From: Vitrella brassicaformis
Taxonomy: Eukaryota > Sar > Vitrellaceae
DNA length: 64,000 nt
Assembly: GCA_001179505.1 (NCBI GenBank)
Contig: CDMY01000047.1
Coordinates: 1-64,000, forward strand
Reading direction: 5' to 3'
Shown here: piece after piece, positions 21,912 through 35,524 of the stretch
How positions within the stretch are numbered: position 1 is the first letter of the stretch
Layout: each line of letters starts with the position of its first letter
Program-made: the position numbers and the translations under genes
Notes under the pieces: generated by a model
Database searches by the model: none
What the model was told of the DNA's origin: nothing
Seen by the model: only the letters and a program-made list of their open reading frames with translations

Positions 21912-24900
21912 CTATGCTCGCCGCTGTGTGAACTGCGTCCCACTGAATGCCCCACCACCAGTGCTGCTGCCGCTGCCCTGCTGCCCGCCGAAGAAGCCCT
22001 GTGTGGGGCTGCTCGCCAACGCGCCAAACCCACCCCCACCGCCCGTCGAGTAGGCCGCAAACCCACCGCCTCCACCACCACCAAACTGATGCACACACAC
22101 ACACCACACAGTGAGGGCAAGCGATTTGGTTCGTGGTCTGATGGATGGATGGATGGTTGCCTGAATCGTGTTGAGTGTGTCCCGTCCGTCCGTATCTCAC
22201 TCAACTAACTCACCGCTGGAGTGGTCTGTTGACCAGCACCCGTCGCTGCTCCACCTCCGAAGGCCCCCGACCCGAACCCAAAACCGCTGGACGTCTGGCC
22301 GAAGGTGTGGAGGGGCAGATGGGATGGCGCACCCTGACCGCCGCTGCCAGCGGGCGTCACAACCCCCAGCTGGCCCAACAGACCACCACCACCACCAGCT
22401 GCGCCGCCCCCTCCCCCGGTGCTGGTGGAGCTGAAGTTGAATGTGAACCCCCCGCCGGCCCCTGTGGCAGGGGTGGATGGTGTGATGGTCTGCATGACGG
22501 GGGGCGCCGCGATGGACGACAAGCCACTACTGATGGCCGTGGTCGTAGTGGTGCCGGCTGCCGACGGGAAGACTAGGGCCGCGGCCGGTGGCGACGTAGT
22601 GGATAGAGATAGTGACGCCAGGCCTTCAGTGGCCGCTGCTGCTGCTGCTGCTGCGGTGCTCGTCGGCTGTGCAGACGGGAACAGTGGCGCGGGAGGGAGA
22701 GGGGCAGCTGCGGCGACTGGCGCTGCCGCGGGTGGTGGTGCAGCTACTTTTGCCATGGTAGTCGGCGACTTGGACCTCACCGATCGGCCCATCCTGTCCC
22801 TTTCCTCTCCTTCGTCGCTGTCTTCAGTGGCAGCGCCTTGATCGCGTCCACGCACGGTGCCCTCGGCTACGACAGGAGGCTGTGGGATGGGCGGAGGGGG
22901 CAGCGGTGCTGGGGGCACCGCGGCTGCCGCACCGCCACCGCCACGGCCAAATGTCGGCGGTGTCTCCTGTGGTGCAGCCTCTGCCGGTATCGAAGCCCTC
23001 TGCTCCCGCGGCCGTGGCGGCGTTGGGCTGGGTGCCGGGGGTGAAAGGAGAGAGGGCGGCTGCTTGGAGAAGGCTGTTGGCCTCTGCTGCTGCTGCTGTG
23101 CCGTCGTGACGGGTGTCTCGATCCTCGATAGGTCTGGGGGTAGGCTGGCGCGGCGTGTCCCGGCGGCCTTGGGCAGCTGAATGGGGTCGGGCATGCGGAA
23201 GCCGTCCGCGTCGACGTCCGTCGGGGGGCCGCTGCCGCCCATCGATGGCACCGATGGCACCACCCGACCAGTGGACGGGGGACGCTGCGCTGCGGTCACT
23301 TGCCTGAGAGAGAAGCGCAGCACACAGCGGGTCGGTTGTGCATGAGTGCGCGTGTACGGGCATACTCACTCGTCCGTGTCCGGGCGACGTGGCCTGGTGG
23401 TTGCTTTGGGTGGGGGCGGGCCTCTGCCGGGTGGCATCTGGGGGACTGGTGTGCGGACACCACTGGGGGGGCCACGACTGGCTCGGGACGGGACACCTAC
23501 ACCTGCGCACAGACCAGGCCAGACAATAGAACACACAGAAGGGCGGATGGGATGACATGAGCGGCAGATGGCTGGCTGGCTGGATGGACCTACCTGGGAG
23601 TGCCGGAACGGCCAGGTGTGGCGCTGTCTGCGGGATCTGCTGTTGGGCCTCCCGATCTCGCTGCTCCCTCCGCATGTAAGACAGGGCACTCTCAACTGCA
23701 GGGCCGCCAACTGCCGCACGGGCAGGCGCGATGACCGGCTCAGCCCTGGTCCAGACACACACATACACGCACATCCCATCCACCCCCCCTCGTGTCTGTC
23801 GTGTGGTGTGCATGTGACTGGGCTGGCTCGTCCATCGCTCACTTGATGGGTGTTGCTTGTGTCGGCCTCGTTGCCCAGATCTGCTCCACACGCCTCGCGA
23901 TCTCAGCACGGTGGGCTGCGGGCACATGGCGAGGCGGTCGCTGGTCGGGCGGCTGCCCCTCCCGTCGACTCGCCGGGCCAGCCCTGTCTGTTGAGTGACG
24001 GCGCCTGGATGGGCCTCCCTGCAATCGCAACAGCCTGACGCGCTCCTCAAGGGTCGCCAGAAACTTTTCGGTCTTGTCGTACTCGTGCCTTATGGACCTT
24101 GCATGGCAGGTGGTGTGGACAGGGAGGGACACGAAGCGAGATCACGACCGTGGGCTGTGCTGTGCGTGGGGGTAGTGTGGTGGGGTGTGGTGTGGTGTGG
24201 TCATATGGTATGGTGTGATACTATGCTGTGCCTACTCGACATCTTGCTTGAGGTGCTCCTCATCGAGTTCGGGTGTGCGGCTGTGGCGGAAGTCAGGACG
24301 GCGGGGCGCAGGAGGGGGGCTGCACAGCACACACCACCACACACCACCGACAGACACGTGTCGTGTTGGTGTGGTGCTTCCTTGCCAATCACTCAATGTA
24401 GATGCGGTGGTCGTCTGCATGTCATGTCCAGGTTTTGTTTGTATGTCGCTCACCTGGTGGGTCGGTCGTGCGCCGGTGGTGTGGAGAATGGGTGTCTTGA
24501 GACCAGCTGCGAGCCGCCCCTGCCGCGGCCGGGCAGGCGACTCAGCCTGTCCCGGTGAGCCGACGCACTGCAGCCATCCCATCCCATCCACGACAGACAG
24601 ACAGACAGACAACCCAGCGGCAGCCAGACGTGAGCACACACCAGGGTGGATGGATGGATCATATTTCAACCCACCGTACGTACCGTTGGGCCAGGTGCAT
24701 CCTCTCCAGTGCCGTCCGTGCGCCCTCGACCCCCTCCCTGTCCTCCCTGGGCTGGTTGAGCAGGGTGCTCCAGCCACCGATACCGAACCGATCAGCCCCC
24801 GTCTCGGGCCTCTTGGTCCGTGGCCCTCTCTCAGCCGTCAGGGGTGCGGTGCGCTTGTGGCTGTCCGGTGGGCGAGGCGGTGAGGGGCCGCGCTGTGATG

Positions 24901-27900
24901 CGTGGCGGATGGTGTCGCGGATGTCACGATTGACCCTTTTGGCACGCGCAGAGATGTCGAGGGCTTGATGGACCAGCCTGACACGACACACACAGACAAG
25001 ACAGACAAGACAGGCAGACAGACAGACAGGTGATTGGGAGTGAATGGTGCTTGGTGTTCTCTGTGTGTGTGTGTGTGGTTGTGTGTGTGTGGTTGTGTGT
25101 GCCGCCTGACTGACTCGTGGACTTCGGGTGACGCAAGTTTGACAGTGTCGTTGGAGAGCCATGTGGCCGCTTCCGCCTCGGCATGCACCGGAGGGGAAAC
25201 ACACTGATAGCGGCACACAAGACAACACAACGCCATTCATTGCATGTCATCCCTCCCTCCCTCCCTCCCTCATCCATCCATCCATTTCTGTCTTGTTCCC
25301 TCCCCCCCTTGCGTGTGCCTACCGTACCGCTCTGTACAAATGCTGGATTATGCGGGCCATTTTCTCGTATTCGGCCATCTGCTCGAATCGACGACAGAGG
25401 GGCACCGAGGTAGAGCTGCCATCGCCGTCAGCAGGCAGCTCCCTCTCGGCCTCACTCAGCGCCAGACGGGCCGCATCGTGCTCCTCTGAACGGGCCAGAC
25501 AGACAGATACACAGATGGGTGGACGGTGTGGTGGTGGTGGTGTGGCGGTATGTGGCTCACCCTACCCTGTCTCAGTTTGATTTGCTCGAGCATATCCTTC
25601 ACTTGCTGTGCCTGTGCCTGGCTGAGGACCACTTGTTCGTCCTCAATCTGCCTGACGCGCCTCTCGAAGCCGCGACACTGATAGAACACCTCGGCGGTCA
25701 TCTTGGTCTGACACGTCAAAACACACACACACATGTCATGTCAGGTGTTGCTTTGCTTCCATGACCAATATAATCCTCCCCTCTCCTTAAAATGCTGACC
25801 GCGATGCCCCTGCCCATGGAGCGTTCAGCCTTAGCCTGGAACAGCTCCTCGGCCTCGTCCATGAGCCGCATCGTCCTCTCACGCCCCTCACGCACACGAT
25901 CCTGATCCTGATCTTGTTCTTGTTCCACCATCCACTCCACCGCACGGACCTCCTCGCCCTCCTCCTCTTCAAGTAATGTCTCGTCGGCCTCCATCGGCTC
26001 CTCAGGCGCATACAGATAGCCATAGCCTAAACCCTCCTGGCCTCGGTCAGCCTCTGGCGTGGTCTCGCTGGCGTCCGGTGAGGGCGACTGGATGGGGAGG
26101 GGGGAGGGGAAGGGATACACGGACGGCGGGGGCAGACTGGGCGCTGCCCTGCTGGGGGGCGTCTGGAACATGCCACCCTGCTGCTGCTGGTCGGCCCCGG
26201 CCGACTGACGTGGCCGCAGAGGGAAGGCACCTGCTCCTGCGGCTGCTGGTGCCGCTGCTGCTGTAATGGTGAAGAGCGGTGGAAATGGCGCCGCCGGCTG
26301 CGGGGGCGGGGGGGACAGTGGGGAGAGTGGAGAGGCAGTGGACAGCCCCCCGTTGCTGCGTTGAGTCGGAGGAGCCATCACCGCACCGCCAGACATCGGC
26401 GGCGGAGCCGCGAAGGGCACTGGCGCTGACACAAAGGCACGCAACACACACACAAACAGACAGACAGGGCAATCATGATCGGTCAGCCGGAGTCTTACAC
26501 ACGTGTCTGTCTGATTCCACCCTCCCGCCCAGCCTCTCACCCCTTTCACCTTGAAGATTGGCCTGTAAGGGTCCTGCGGGTGAGCCTTCCCGGCTGTCGG
26601 CCAGCTCAGTGCCGCTCTCCTCTGGCGACTCGGGCGGCTGTCGCAGGGGGGAGCCACCGGGGGCACTGGCCGACATCGATGGTGGCCCTGATGTGATGCA
26701 TGACGGCGAGGGCGGCAGGGGGGCCTCCCATGTGTCGCTGCACAGCTGCGGCATGTTCTGGTAGTTGAGTATCTTGGCCGTGAGGTTGCCCGCCGTGGAC
26801 GAGAGCAGCAGTATGGGGGGGCGGTCCACAGTGACGGGACCTCTGGTGTAGCTGCCCTCGTACCCGAAATACGCACACGCACCTGACCTCCCATCCCATC
26901 ACCACACACAGATTCCATGCACAGCTCAGATCGATTTGGATGTGATGCCTGAATGGAATGCACGCTCTGTGTCTGGTGTGGTTGCTTTACCGCTCCAGCC
27001 GGCTTGGTCGTCGGTGCCGACGTTGACCGACAGAACGGGGCCCTGCCCGCTGCGGGTGATGACCCACTCGGATGGGGCCACATCAGTGTCCTGCTGGCCG
27101 TCCGGCGGCATAGCGAACTGTTGGTCCCGCGACAGTGTCAGGCCCTGGTCACCCTTGCTCGTTGACACCAGCAGCAAACCACTGTCAACACAGATGGATG
27201 GACGGATGCATGGGCAGTGAATGGGTGAGTTGGTGTGTACTTGTGTGCTGTGTGTGTTGGGCGGGCGGGGCGCTGGGTGCTCTCATCCACCACTCACTCA
27301 CCATTGTGGCATGAAGTGGAAGATGGCGCGGTCTGTGAGGCTCCACGAGTCCACATAAACCTGCTCAAACGGACCATGAGACCGATCGACAGACGACGTC
27401 CACCTAGTATAGTAGTGTTAGTGTGCTGTGCCCAGCCTTACGCACGCACCTCGTTGACGTCAGACCTGCCCACCCACTGGATGCTGCCGTCGCCCGCCAT
27501 CACGCGAAACATGATCTGAATGAAGGAAGCCACACAGGACAGGAAGGCCGATCCGATGGATCATCTGGACATCTTTTGGTTCCATGCTCCCTCCCTCCCT
27601 CCCTCCCTCCATCCCTCCATCCAAGGTTGTCTTTACGATGTATGTGTCCAGTGGCGCCGAATCGTCCGTCGGGTCGGCGCCTGGAGCAGGGCCAAGCCAC
27701 ACGGCCGCCCACAGCTCGTCTGTGCGGCCGCCGCTGGACGGGTAGGGAACCGAGTGCATGCCCACCACGATGCCCCTGGAACCAGCAACACACACACACA
27801 CACACACGGTGCTCATGTGGGAGGACTCTGAATGCGCGTGTGTGTGCGGCGGTGTGGTGTGTGTATGGCACCCGCTGAGGTCGTTGTCAGCGATGGGTGT

Positions 27901-29640
27901 GATTTGCACGTCTGTGAGGCTGGTGCTGCGGCACACACCGATGTGGCCTAGCAATGAGTGACAGAGGACCACGACAGATGTACACGTGTAGATCTTCACC
28001 CACATCAACACACGTACCTGGTTGGCTGAGGCCGAAGACAAGCACGTCCGCACTCGGCACAGACGCCACCGACGTCCTCAGCTGACAGGCAACTGCCCCC
28101 CAACGCACAAACACACGACGACACACTCATGGCGATGTATGTCACGGAATACCAGATTCCTCCCTCGTCCACTCCACCAACTCCCTCCCTCCCTCCCTCA
28201 CCGCAGGTGGCGCCGTGTATCGGAATTTGCATGCAGGGCGGCTCTGCCGTCATGGTGGCGGTGAATGGTCCAACGATCCGCGCGGTGCTCCTGGCGTACA
28301 CATGGAGGGACGCCGGCATGATGCGGTCCTCCGGCTGTGCTGCGGCAGCGGGTGGGGCGGGGGATACCATGTCGTCCACACAAATGCCCACGATCTCGTC
28401 ACGAGCTGTGGGGTGGGGGGACCCGACACACAGCCAGATGGGAGTTAGTTGAGTGTGCCGGTGTGGTGTGGTGTGGTGTGTGCGGGCGGGCGGGCGAACC
28501 TGTCCACTGGAAGTCGATTATCAGGCCGCCAAATGAGTACTCCGTCACCTGTCAGTCAGTCAGTCAGTCAGTCAAACCAAGCCAGACAGACAGCCACCGA
28601 CAGACAGACGGACATTCACGTGACGTGTTGTGTTGGCTGGTACATCAATTGATGATGTGTCGTGTGTGTAAGTCCTTCGGCAGGTGGTGTGAGTGAGGAA
28701 GGAGTGCGGACGTTGTGTGCGTACGTACCTGTGCTGGAGGGCTCTGGCAGACGTCGAATACGATGATTTCGTGTCCGATTTGGCAGGCACACATGCTCTC
28801 GTCGTTGCTGAGGCGGATCTGCGCCGCCTTCTGGCCCTCCGCATCACCCGCCAGCTGCAATGCATCAAACCCAAGGAGGACGCATGCGCACACACACACG
28901 CATGTATTGCATGAGAGCGCGTCTGTCTGTCTGACTGACTGACTGGCGTCAGTCATGGGTGGTTGTGCCATGCACAGTACCCACCGGGAAGACTGCAGCT
29001 TCGCGGTACTGCTGAATCGCGGCCGGCTCGGGAACCTCCTGCATGCCATGCAGGCCATGCAGCCACACACCATACCCATACACACACCACACCCATACAT
29101 ACGTGTGGTGTGTTGGTGTGGCTGGCTTCACTTGACAGGTACGGTAGGTACGCTCTCCCTCTCCCTCCCTAGGACCTTGTGTGTCTGTCTGTGCTGTTTG
29201 TTCACCTGTTCCAGGTCCAGCCCTGCCAGCATGTCACCCACCTTGTACGCACACAAACCTACATACAGGTGAGCGAGAATGCATTCCCCGACACACAACA
29301 CCAACCAACAGTCGTGCGGTACGTGGATCTCTCCCTCTCTCTGTGTGTGCCAGCGACGCGGGTACCGCACCATACCTGATTGTGAGAGGCAGTAGAGGCG
29401 TCCATGGCGTCGTGAGAGTGCCAGCTTGGGCCCTGCCGGCCCTCTCACGCCACTAGGACTGGCATCCCCGGTGTCGCCCGTCACAGACACCAACCCCTTG
29501 ACGACAATACCTGGTCATCACAGGTCACACAGAGAGGTCAGGCAGACTTGATGCTGATGATATTCCCACTTGTAGAGGCGCATGCACGTACCCTGGAAGA
29601 GTGACGGTCCGACATCTACAGATGCGACCGATGCTATCAT
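21912..29640 (-). CDS. NUP214: FG nucleoporin, NUP214/Nup159-like
   Basis: About 25 exons on the minus strand, starting ATG at 29640 and ending at 21912. Resolved exons: 29640-29592, 29510-29376, 29258-29206, 29038-28985, 28854-28729, 28548-28500, 28405-28202, 28092-28018, 27947-27872, 27775-27637, 27515-27450, 27360-27302, 27181-26991, 26882-26550, then a long one from 26425 to about 25735. Further exons follow, then about 23303-22211 and 22085-21912. The N-terminal ~450 residues form beta-rich blades (IGHEIIVFDVCQSPP, YSFGGLIIDFQWTG, DEIVGICVDD) consistent with a beta-propeller. A Pro/Ala-rich region and several coiled coils follow (FERRVRQIEDEQVVLSQAQ, YDKTEKFLATLEERVRLL). The C-terminus carries FG repeats (SGFGFGSGAFGGG, GFGALASSPTQGFFGG). 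This order is that of NUP214, the cytoplasmic-face nucleoporin that recruits the mRNA-export helicase DBP5. Middle exon borders between 23300 and 25735 are approximate. Confidence 0.75.
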
Positions 29641-29692
29641 ATTCTCTCTCAGCGCCGCGTATGGGAGAAAAAGCAGAGATCTGCACGCTTCA

Positions 29693-29700
29693 AGCTCGCA
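29693..29700 (+). promoter_or_regulatory. AGCTCGCA motif in the 90-bp divergent spacer
   Basis: Exact motif, 31 bp before the ATG at 29731. The whole spacer to the NUP214-like ATG on the other strand is only 90 bp, so both promoters must overlap. Confidence 0.45.
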
Positions 29701-29730
29701 GATTTTTCCTGGCCGATTCCCTCGCCTCCA

Positions 29731-32700
29731 ATGACGCGGCGTGTGGTTGTGGTGGTGCTGTTCCTTTCTCTCTGTGCGAAGAGCGAGCCGGCGAACGAGT
29801 CGTCGACGATTGAAAGCAGCCTGTGTGTCGGTTCGGTGTGCTGCCGGATCCGCGGCCCAGCTCCCTGCGCCAGCCTGCTGGAATCCGTTCAAGAGCTGCG
29901 GCTGCCATCACGGACCCAAGTGCCAGAGGTCAGAAAGAAAGCCAAAGAAACAAACGAGCTTATGGATGGATGCCTTTGGATGGATGGATGGATGGCCACA
30001 CACAGATATGTGGCGGTTCGTGTGTGAGCGAGGTGGTAGATGCGCTTCACGGGTCCAAGGCCTGCCCTGCAAAGGTGGTCTATGGCGTACACAAAGTCAT
30101 GGAGGCGCTCTGCAGAAAGGTACAAACGTACGTTAAAAACGAATGAATATATGCACACACCACACCCGGAATGGAACGACCACTCTCCTGTCCTGTCCAT
30201 GGCATGGATTGCAGCTAGGCCAGGTGGGCGAGGGCCGACCTCACTGCATGGAGGACTTCATCAGAGAGGGCGAGCACCTGCGGCGTGTCATGGCCTCCTT
30301 CCCGCCAACCCACAACCTCTCCCAACCCATCATCCTCCAGCTGCCCCTCACCACGGCCAGCAACCCCCCCAAGCGCCTCTCGCCCGACGGCACCTTCATG
30401 CTGTCCATGTGCGAGACCCTCGGCGACACGTGCATCGCTGCCGGGCTGGAGGTCGAGCAGTGGCTCAACTACCACCGAAGGATACGTCAGGATGGCGAGC
30501 AGACGAAGGGCAAGGGGAGGGTGCCATTATTGGTGTATCCAGGGGAGTTTTATGACACGGTGAGGAGGTTCGGGTGCCATGGAATCGATGTGGGTGAGGG
30601 GGTGGGGAGGGAGAGGCTGTGGTGCTGGCGGTCGGTGCTCGAGGCCATGCAGAACATGCCGCATGTCGTTGCCAAACTCATCGACACTCCGCAGGAGTTC
30701 TGCAAAGGTACGTAGGTTAGTCTGGCCAATCCCTCCTGCCATCCGATGCATCCCTGGATGGGCTGCCTTCATATGTGTGTGTGCTGTCTGTCGTGTCGTT
30801 CATGGCTCATCAGATCCATGTCAACCGATGGCCCTTCAGGAGGTGCTTCGCATCCGCCGCAGTATCCTGCCTCTGGCCAGCGATGCGGCCCTCCAGGCCA
30901 GCGGCAGGCACCGCCCGTCCGAGTCGACACTCATTCTCAGTGAGGCGGAGGCCGATGCACTCATACCACTCGCAGACAGTGCGTGTGGGCATAAGCTGGC
31001 CAAAGACAAGAGCTGCTCAACCATGGTCGCACCGCTGCTGTTCCCACAAGCAATGGGAGGGAGCAGCGAGTCGACCATGATGCCGTCTGATGCTGCCCGT
31101 GAGCTGTGGACGCACCAGGGTGTCTTTGCAGTGGGCAACGGGACTACGGCCGATGGTGAGGTGTGCGGTGTCATCAGTGCGGCGCAGCAGGAGATGGGAT
31201 GCTGCACGGGGGCGGCACTGGCCGTGCGCCATAGGGTCAGCGACGCGGCACATGATATGTGGAAAGGCACTTTTGCAGAGGAGGCAACGACCACAGGTGA
31301 AGAGAGAGGGGCAAGCCTGTACGCGTCGGCGAGAGTGCATCCATCATATCTGTGTGTCCACCGTGTGCAGAGTTGCAGAGGACGTACGGGGGCTGTGTGT
31401 GCCAGGAGAGCTACACATGGCGAGAGAAGGAGTACAGCGGCCGTCGGAAGGCCGACGCCCTCGGCTGCATCCGCGACGGCTCGCCCTTCCCCTGGTGCAT
31501 TGTGCAAGACCGCCCCTCAGGCTGCGGCAGGTACTCGCCCATCGGCCTCTTCTGGTGGGACAAGTGCGTCATCGACACACCTGACAATGCGCCATTGCCG
31601 CACGCCGACCCGCCCAATGATGCCGACGCCCCCCTGTTGGTGCTGCCACCGCCCCCACTGCCCGTTGTGGCTGCACAGGAGGGTGGAAAGGGCACAAATG
31701 AGAGTGAGCAGCTCGGTGTGGGTGTGGGTGTGGGGGCAACGACAGCTAAGCTGTTTGTCTGTGTGCATTGATTGCCTGTAGGTGAGGTCAGTCCGATCAA
31801 GACGGACAATGGGTGCACCTGCAAGGAGAGATTTACAAACAAAGGTGACCTGGCAGAGGGAGGGACGATATGATAGAGTATTATCATGTGACGTGACATC
31901 CACCCTCTGGAGACACATACGTCACGTGTGTGCTGGTTGGTGAATAATCAATTCATATATCAGGTCGTGTCTACGACGGCAGCTGCATTGCCAACGATGA
32001 GTCCGGGTCGCCCCCCTGGTGTCACACCCAGGGCGGCTGCGGGCAGTTCTCATTTGGCGAGAGCACCTTCTGGGACTTCTGCAAATGCGATAATGGAACC
32101 TGCCCCGTCGGACCTCTGCCGCTGCGTACGCGTACACACACTGACGGATGCGGTGTGTGTTTACATATGTGCTGTGCATATCATGTGCTGCGTCTGTGTG
32201 TGTGGTTGCCTGGCCCAGCGTCCGTCGGCGAGGCGGGTTCCATCGGCACTGAGACGGACTGCAAGTGCCTCCGGGAATTCACATACAAAGGTAGGTGAGA
32301 AAGAAGGTGGGCAGCTTCGCTTCGGGGGCGTGGCGTGGCGTATGGATGTGACGGCGGGCCATGTTGTCTTTCCGTCTCAGGTCGTCCTTATCGCAACGCG
32401 TGCATCATCCCCGACGACCCCACACTGCCGCCATGGTGCCCTGTTAGTCAGGTAGGTACACACACATACACGCACGACCACATACACGCATACACACACA
32501 CACACGTGTCACGGATCCCTGCGTCGCATGGCATGTGTTGTATTGCTGGTTGATGGTCAGGAGAAGTGCGGTCGGTTTGCCGAGGGTGTCGGGGCCTGGT
32601 GGGACTTCTGCAAGTGTGGCGACATCCAAGACCCCACGGGGCCATGCTCGGCTGGTGACACACCATCAGCACCACCAGAAGAAGAGGCCGACGCCACCAC

Positions 32701-34987
32701 CCCGCCACCAGAAGGTGATGATGTGTTCGTCATCGAGCCGAGCGATGGACACGACCAAGTGAATGGCCCACGAGGTACGCAGACTGGCTGGGTGCCGTCC
32801 TTGCTCTCTCAAGGTGTTTGGTGGGGCTGGGTGTGGTGTGCAGATGACTTTGTGGATGTGAGTGTGCCCGTGGAGCCGTCCCGTGTCTCAGCGGGGTGGC
32901 TCAAGGACATCTCACACAAATGCGGTCCGTCCGCCCGTATTCTTTCGTCCAATGTGACTCTGTCTGCGTCCTCCGTGTGCGTGCAGGTGTGGATCTTAGT
33001 CTTGGCTGCACGAGCGACGACAGCGAGACAGTGTACATCAGCACCACCCTGTCCGTCGTGGTGGCCCTCAACCTCCCACCAATACCCATGGACACCGCTG
33101 GCGCTTCAGCCAGTGGGGCCGGTGGCGGCGCGGCCAACAACGATGCCGTCATGCGTCAGGGGGAGACGCTCTTCCTGGCATGTCCTTTCGACAGCAACGC
33201 CATCGACCTCACTACAGCTGCTGACAGCAACGGCAACCACACAGAGACAGAGACAGAGACCACTGGTGGTGGGGAAGCTGCTGGTGAGTCGTTCTCGTCG
33301 TCCGAGCTGGCCTCGCTGCCCCTCATCTCCCTCTCGTGGATGGAGACATCGCTCAAGAAGACTCTTGGCGACATCCTCCTGGTCGGTCGGGGGGTGCAAC
33401 TGTCAAACTGCGTGTGTGAGCCGGTCGTTGATGTGATGTGATTGATATGATATATGGTGGCCGCAGGTGTCTCCTGAGTCGATAGAGGTGCTCTTGTGCG
33501 AGCCCGACGGCAGTGAGGGCGGATCGCAGCAGCAGCAGCAAAATGCCCGGCAGCTGCAGCTGAGGGAGGCTTTGCTGGCCAGCGGACCGTTCAGGGGCCT
33601 GCAAGACAGAGACAGCGACCAGCCCACATCATCATCATCTGTGACGCCCCCGCCCCCAGCCACCGACACAGATGTGAGGAGAGACGACTTGTACGAGGAG
33701 TTTGCCTTTGACGACCCGATAGTCGATTACGTCAATGCCAATGTCTTCATCCAAGGTAAGGTGGCCGCACAGCACAACAGTGCCGATGGATGGATGGATG
33801 CAGTGCCTGAGACGTGACATCTTGTGTGTCTTTCTTGTTCTCTTTGTCTGCAGTGCCTTCGCTCAAGAATTTCACGGTCTCAAGGCTGCTCAAGGATGCG
33901 CTCGACACACGTAAGCCCTTTCCCCCATCATATCGCCAGCCCTCAAGATTGCCATGCAATTCTGTGTGCCCTGTTGCCCCTTGCTTGCTGGATAAACCCA
34001 GGTTTCCTCCAGTCGTCTTTGACGTCAGAGCTGACGAGCATCGTCAAGGAGCAGCACCTGGCGGCCTTTGAGTCCAGCGACCAGTCCATGCCCGAGGTGG
34101 CGTCGCCCGTCGCCTTACTCATCCCGGCCTACGACACATCCTCCAGCACACAAACGCCCCCAAAGCTGACTGCAGCCATAGCAGCAGCAACAACAGCAGC
34201 AAGACCGACAGAGCAGCAAGACCTCCCGACTTCCCCCACCCCACCACGCAGAGCGGCCCCCACCACGAGTACACCATTACCACGGGCAGCAATGGGGGGC
34301 AAGAAAGAAGTCAAAGACACGGTGGCATCATCGCTCGTCGACAAAGACACGGCAGCACTGCAGCAGCAGCAGCAGCAGCACGGCAACGGCAGCCACAGCC
34401 GCTTGCCGGCGGTGCAGATCGACAGAGACCGGCGGGCTGGCGAGGAGTCCCGTCGAATGTTCGTCAAGACCCTGCCCATCTGGCTGCCCATCGCAGGGGG
34501 GCTGGTGTTCCTCCTCTTTGTCGTGCCGCTCATCGTCCTATGTGTGCTCAAGAGCTGCAAGGGGGCCCGCAAGCACAAGACAGCTGGGAAAACGAAAGTC
34601 GTCGATCGGCCATCCGCCCAGCCGCAGCCGCACCACCAAGACAAGGCGGCCCCTGTCCCACTGTCGATGATGGGTGTGGCGATGGGCATGATGGACCGCA
34701 GGACGACCACCAGCACCACACAGGTCGATGCCCCACCCAGCTGCAGTGCGGCCCCAGGAGGTTGTGGGGGAGGGGGTGAGGATATGGACGAGTTGGGTGG
34801 TCATGTGTCGTGTGAGGGGGTGGGTGTGCTGATATCCTCCGACCATCTCAATGTCGCCTCCGCACCAAAGATATCTGTGTTGAGTGGGGGTGGTGACTGT
34901 GATCATGACCGTGATCGAGAGCCGTGTGCAGACATCAGTGTCAACGATGAGCACATCAACGCTGCCATCGACACGGTCAGCCAGTGA
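29731..34987 (+). CDS. large type I surface protein with three FN2-like Cys-rich repeats
   Basis: Fifteen exons: 29731-29928, 30033-30119, 30215-30707, 30814-31296, 31371-31715, 31782-31844, 31964-32125, 32219-32290, 32381-32451, 32561-32774, 32844-32924, 32987-33381, 33467-33755, 33854-33910 and 34002-34987. This gives 1331 residues with all phases closing. A signal peptide (RRVVVVVLFLSLCA) is followed by ~420 unassigned residues with scattered Cys. Three repeats come next (about residues 429-490, 547-595 and 625-680), each with CxC, an F/Y-T-x-K-G-type start, a central PWC, a CG pair and a closing W-W/D-x-C. This resembles fibronectin type II folds. A Ser/Thr/Pro/Gln-rich stalk, one TM helix (PIAGGLVFLLFVVPLIVLCV, about 34490-34550) and a ~130-residue cytoplasmic tail complete it. 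Likely a cell-surface adhesion or recognition protein; the ligand is unknown. Confidence 0.8.
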
Positions 34988-35524
34988 GAGCGGGGAATGG
35001 AGACAGACCTATGTGTGTGCATACATAGTGGGTGTGGTGTGCGGCGATGTGATGTGCGTCGAGGTTCAGGTTGTGGATATCGAGTTTGGGAGCCGTGACA
35101 CAGCGAGATTCGGATAGGCACTCACTCGTTCACTGATTCACTCACTCACAAAGAACGGGGCGGTGCATACCATACGGGGTCTGTCTCGTGTGCGTGCGTC
35201 CCATAGCGACGGACGGACACCATGCATGAATGAATGACGGCATGGAATGGAACATGTGCACGCACACATACATGCCTCCCGACCATCCACGTACTCAGAC
35301 ACCGACTGAGAAAGGAAGGACGTCCACAGGACAAGCCAAGCCCACCAACCAATACCCACACACAAACACCATACGTACGTACGTACCACCCCGTCCATGT
35401 GAGTGAGCCATGTGAGCACACAGAGAGGGAAAGAGGCTAGGCAGGCAGGCAGGTAGGCAGCTAGGTAGCTAGAGACTAGGGAGGGAGGGAGGGAGGGAGG
35501 AGAGTGGCTGACACAGTCCATCGG
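34988..35524. other. convergent spacer
   Basis: About 540 bp between two 3' ends, containing GGAG and CGTA short tandem repeats and no supported gene. Confidence 0.55.

Noticed and set aside
22419-23307. Long plus-strand open frames opposite the NUP214-like gene
   Set aside because: They are shadows of GC-rich codons on the minus strand. Only the minus strand shows phase-consistent splicing, FG motifs and coiled coils.
25260-25290. Tandem ATCC/TCCC arrays as possible CRISPR or satellite
   Set aside because: Units are 4 bp microsatellites without spacers, in a eukaryotic intron, and are found throughout the window.
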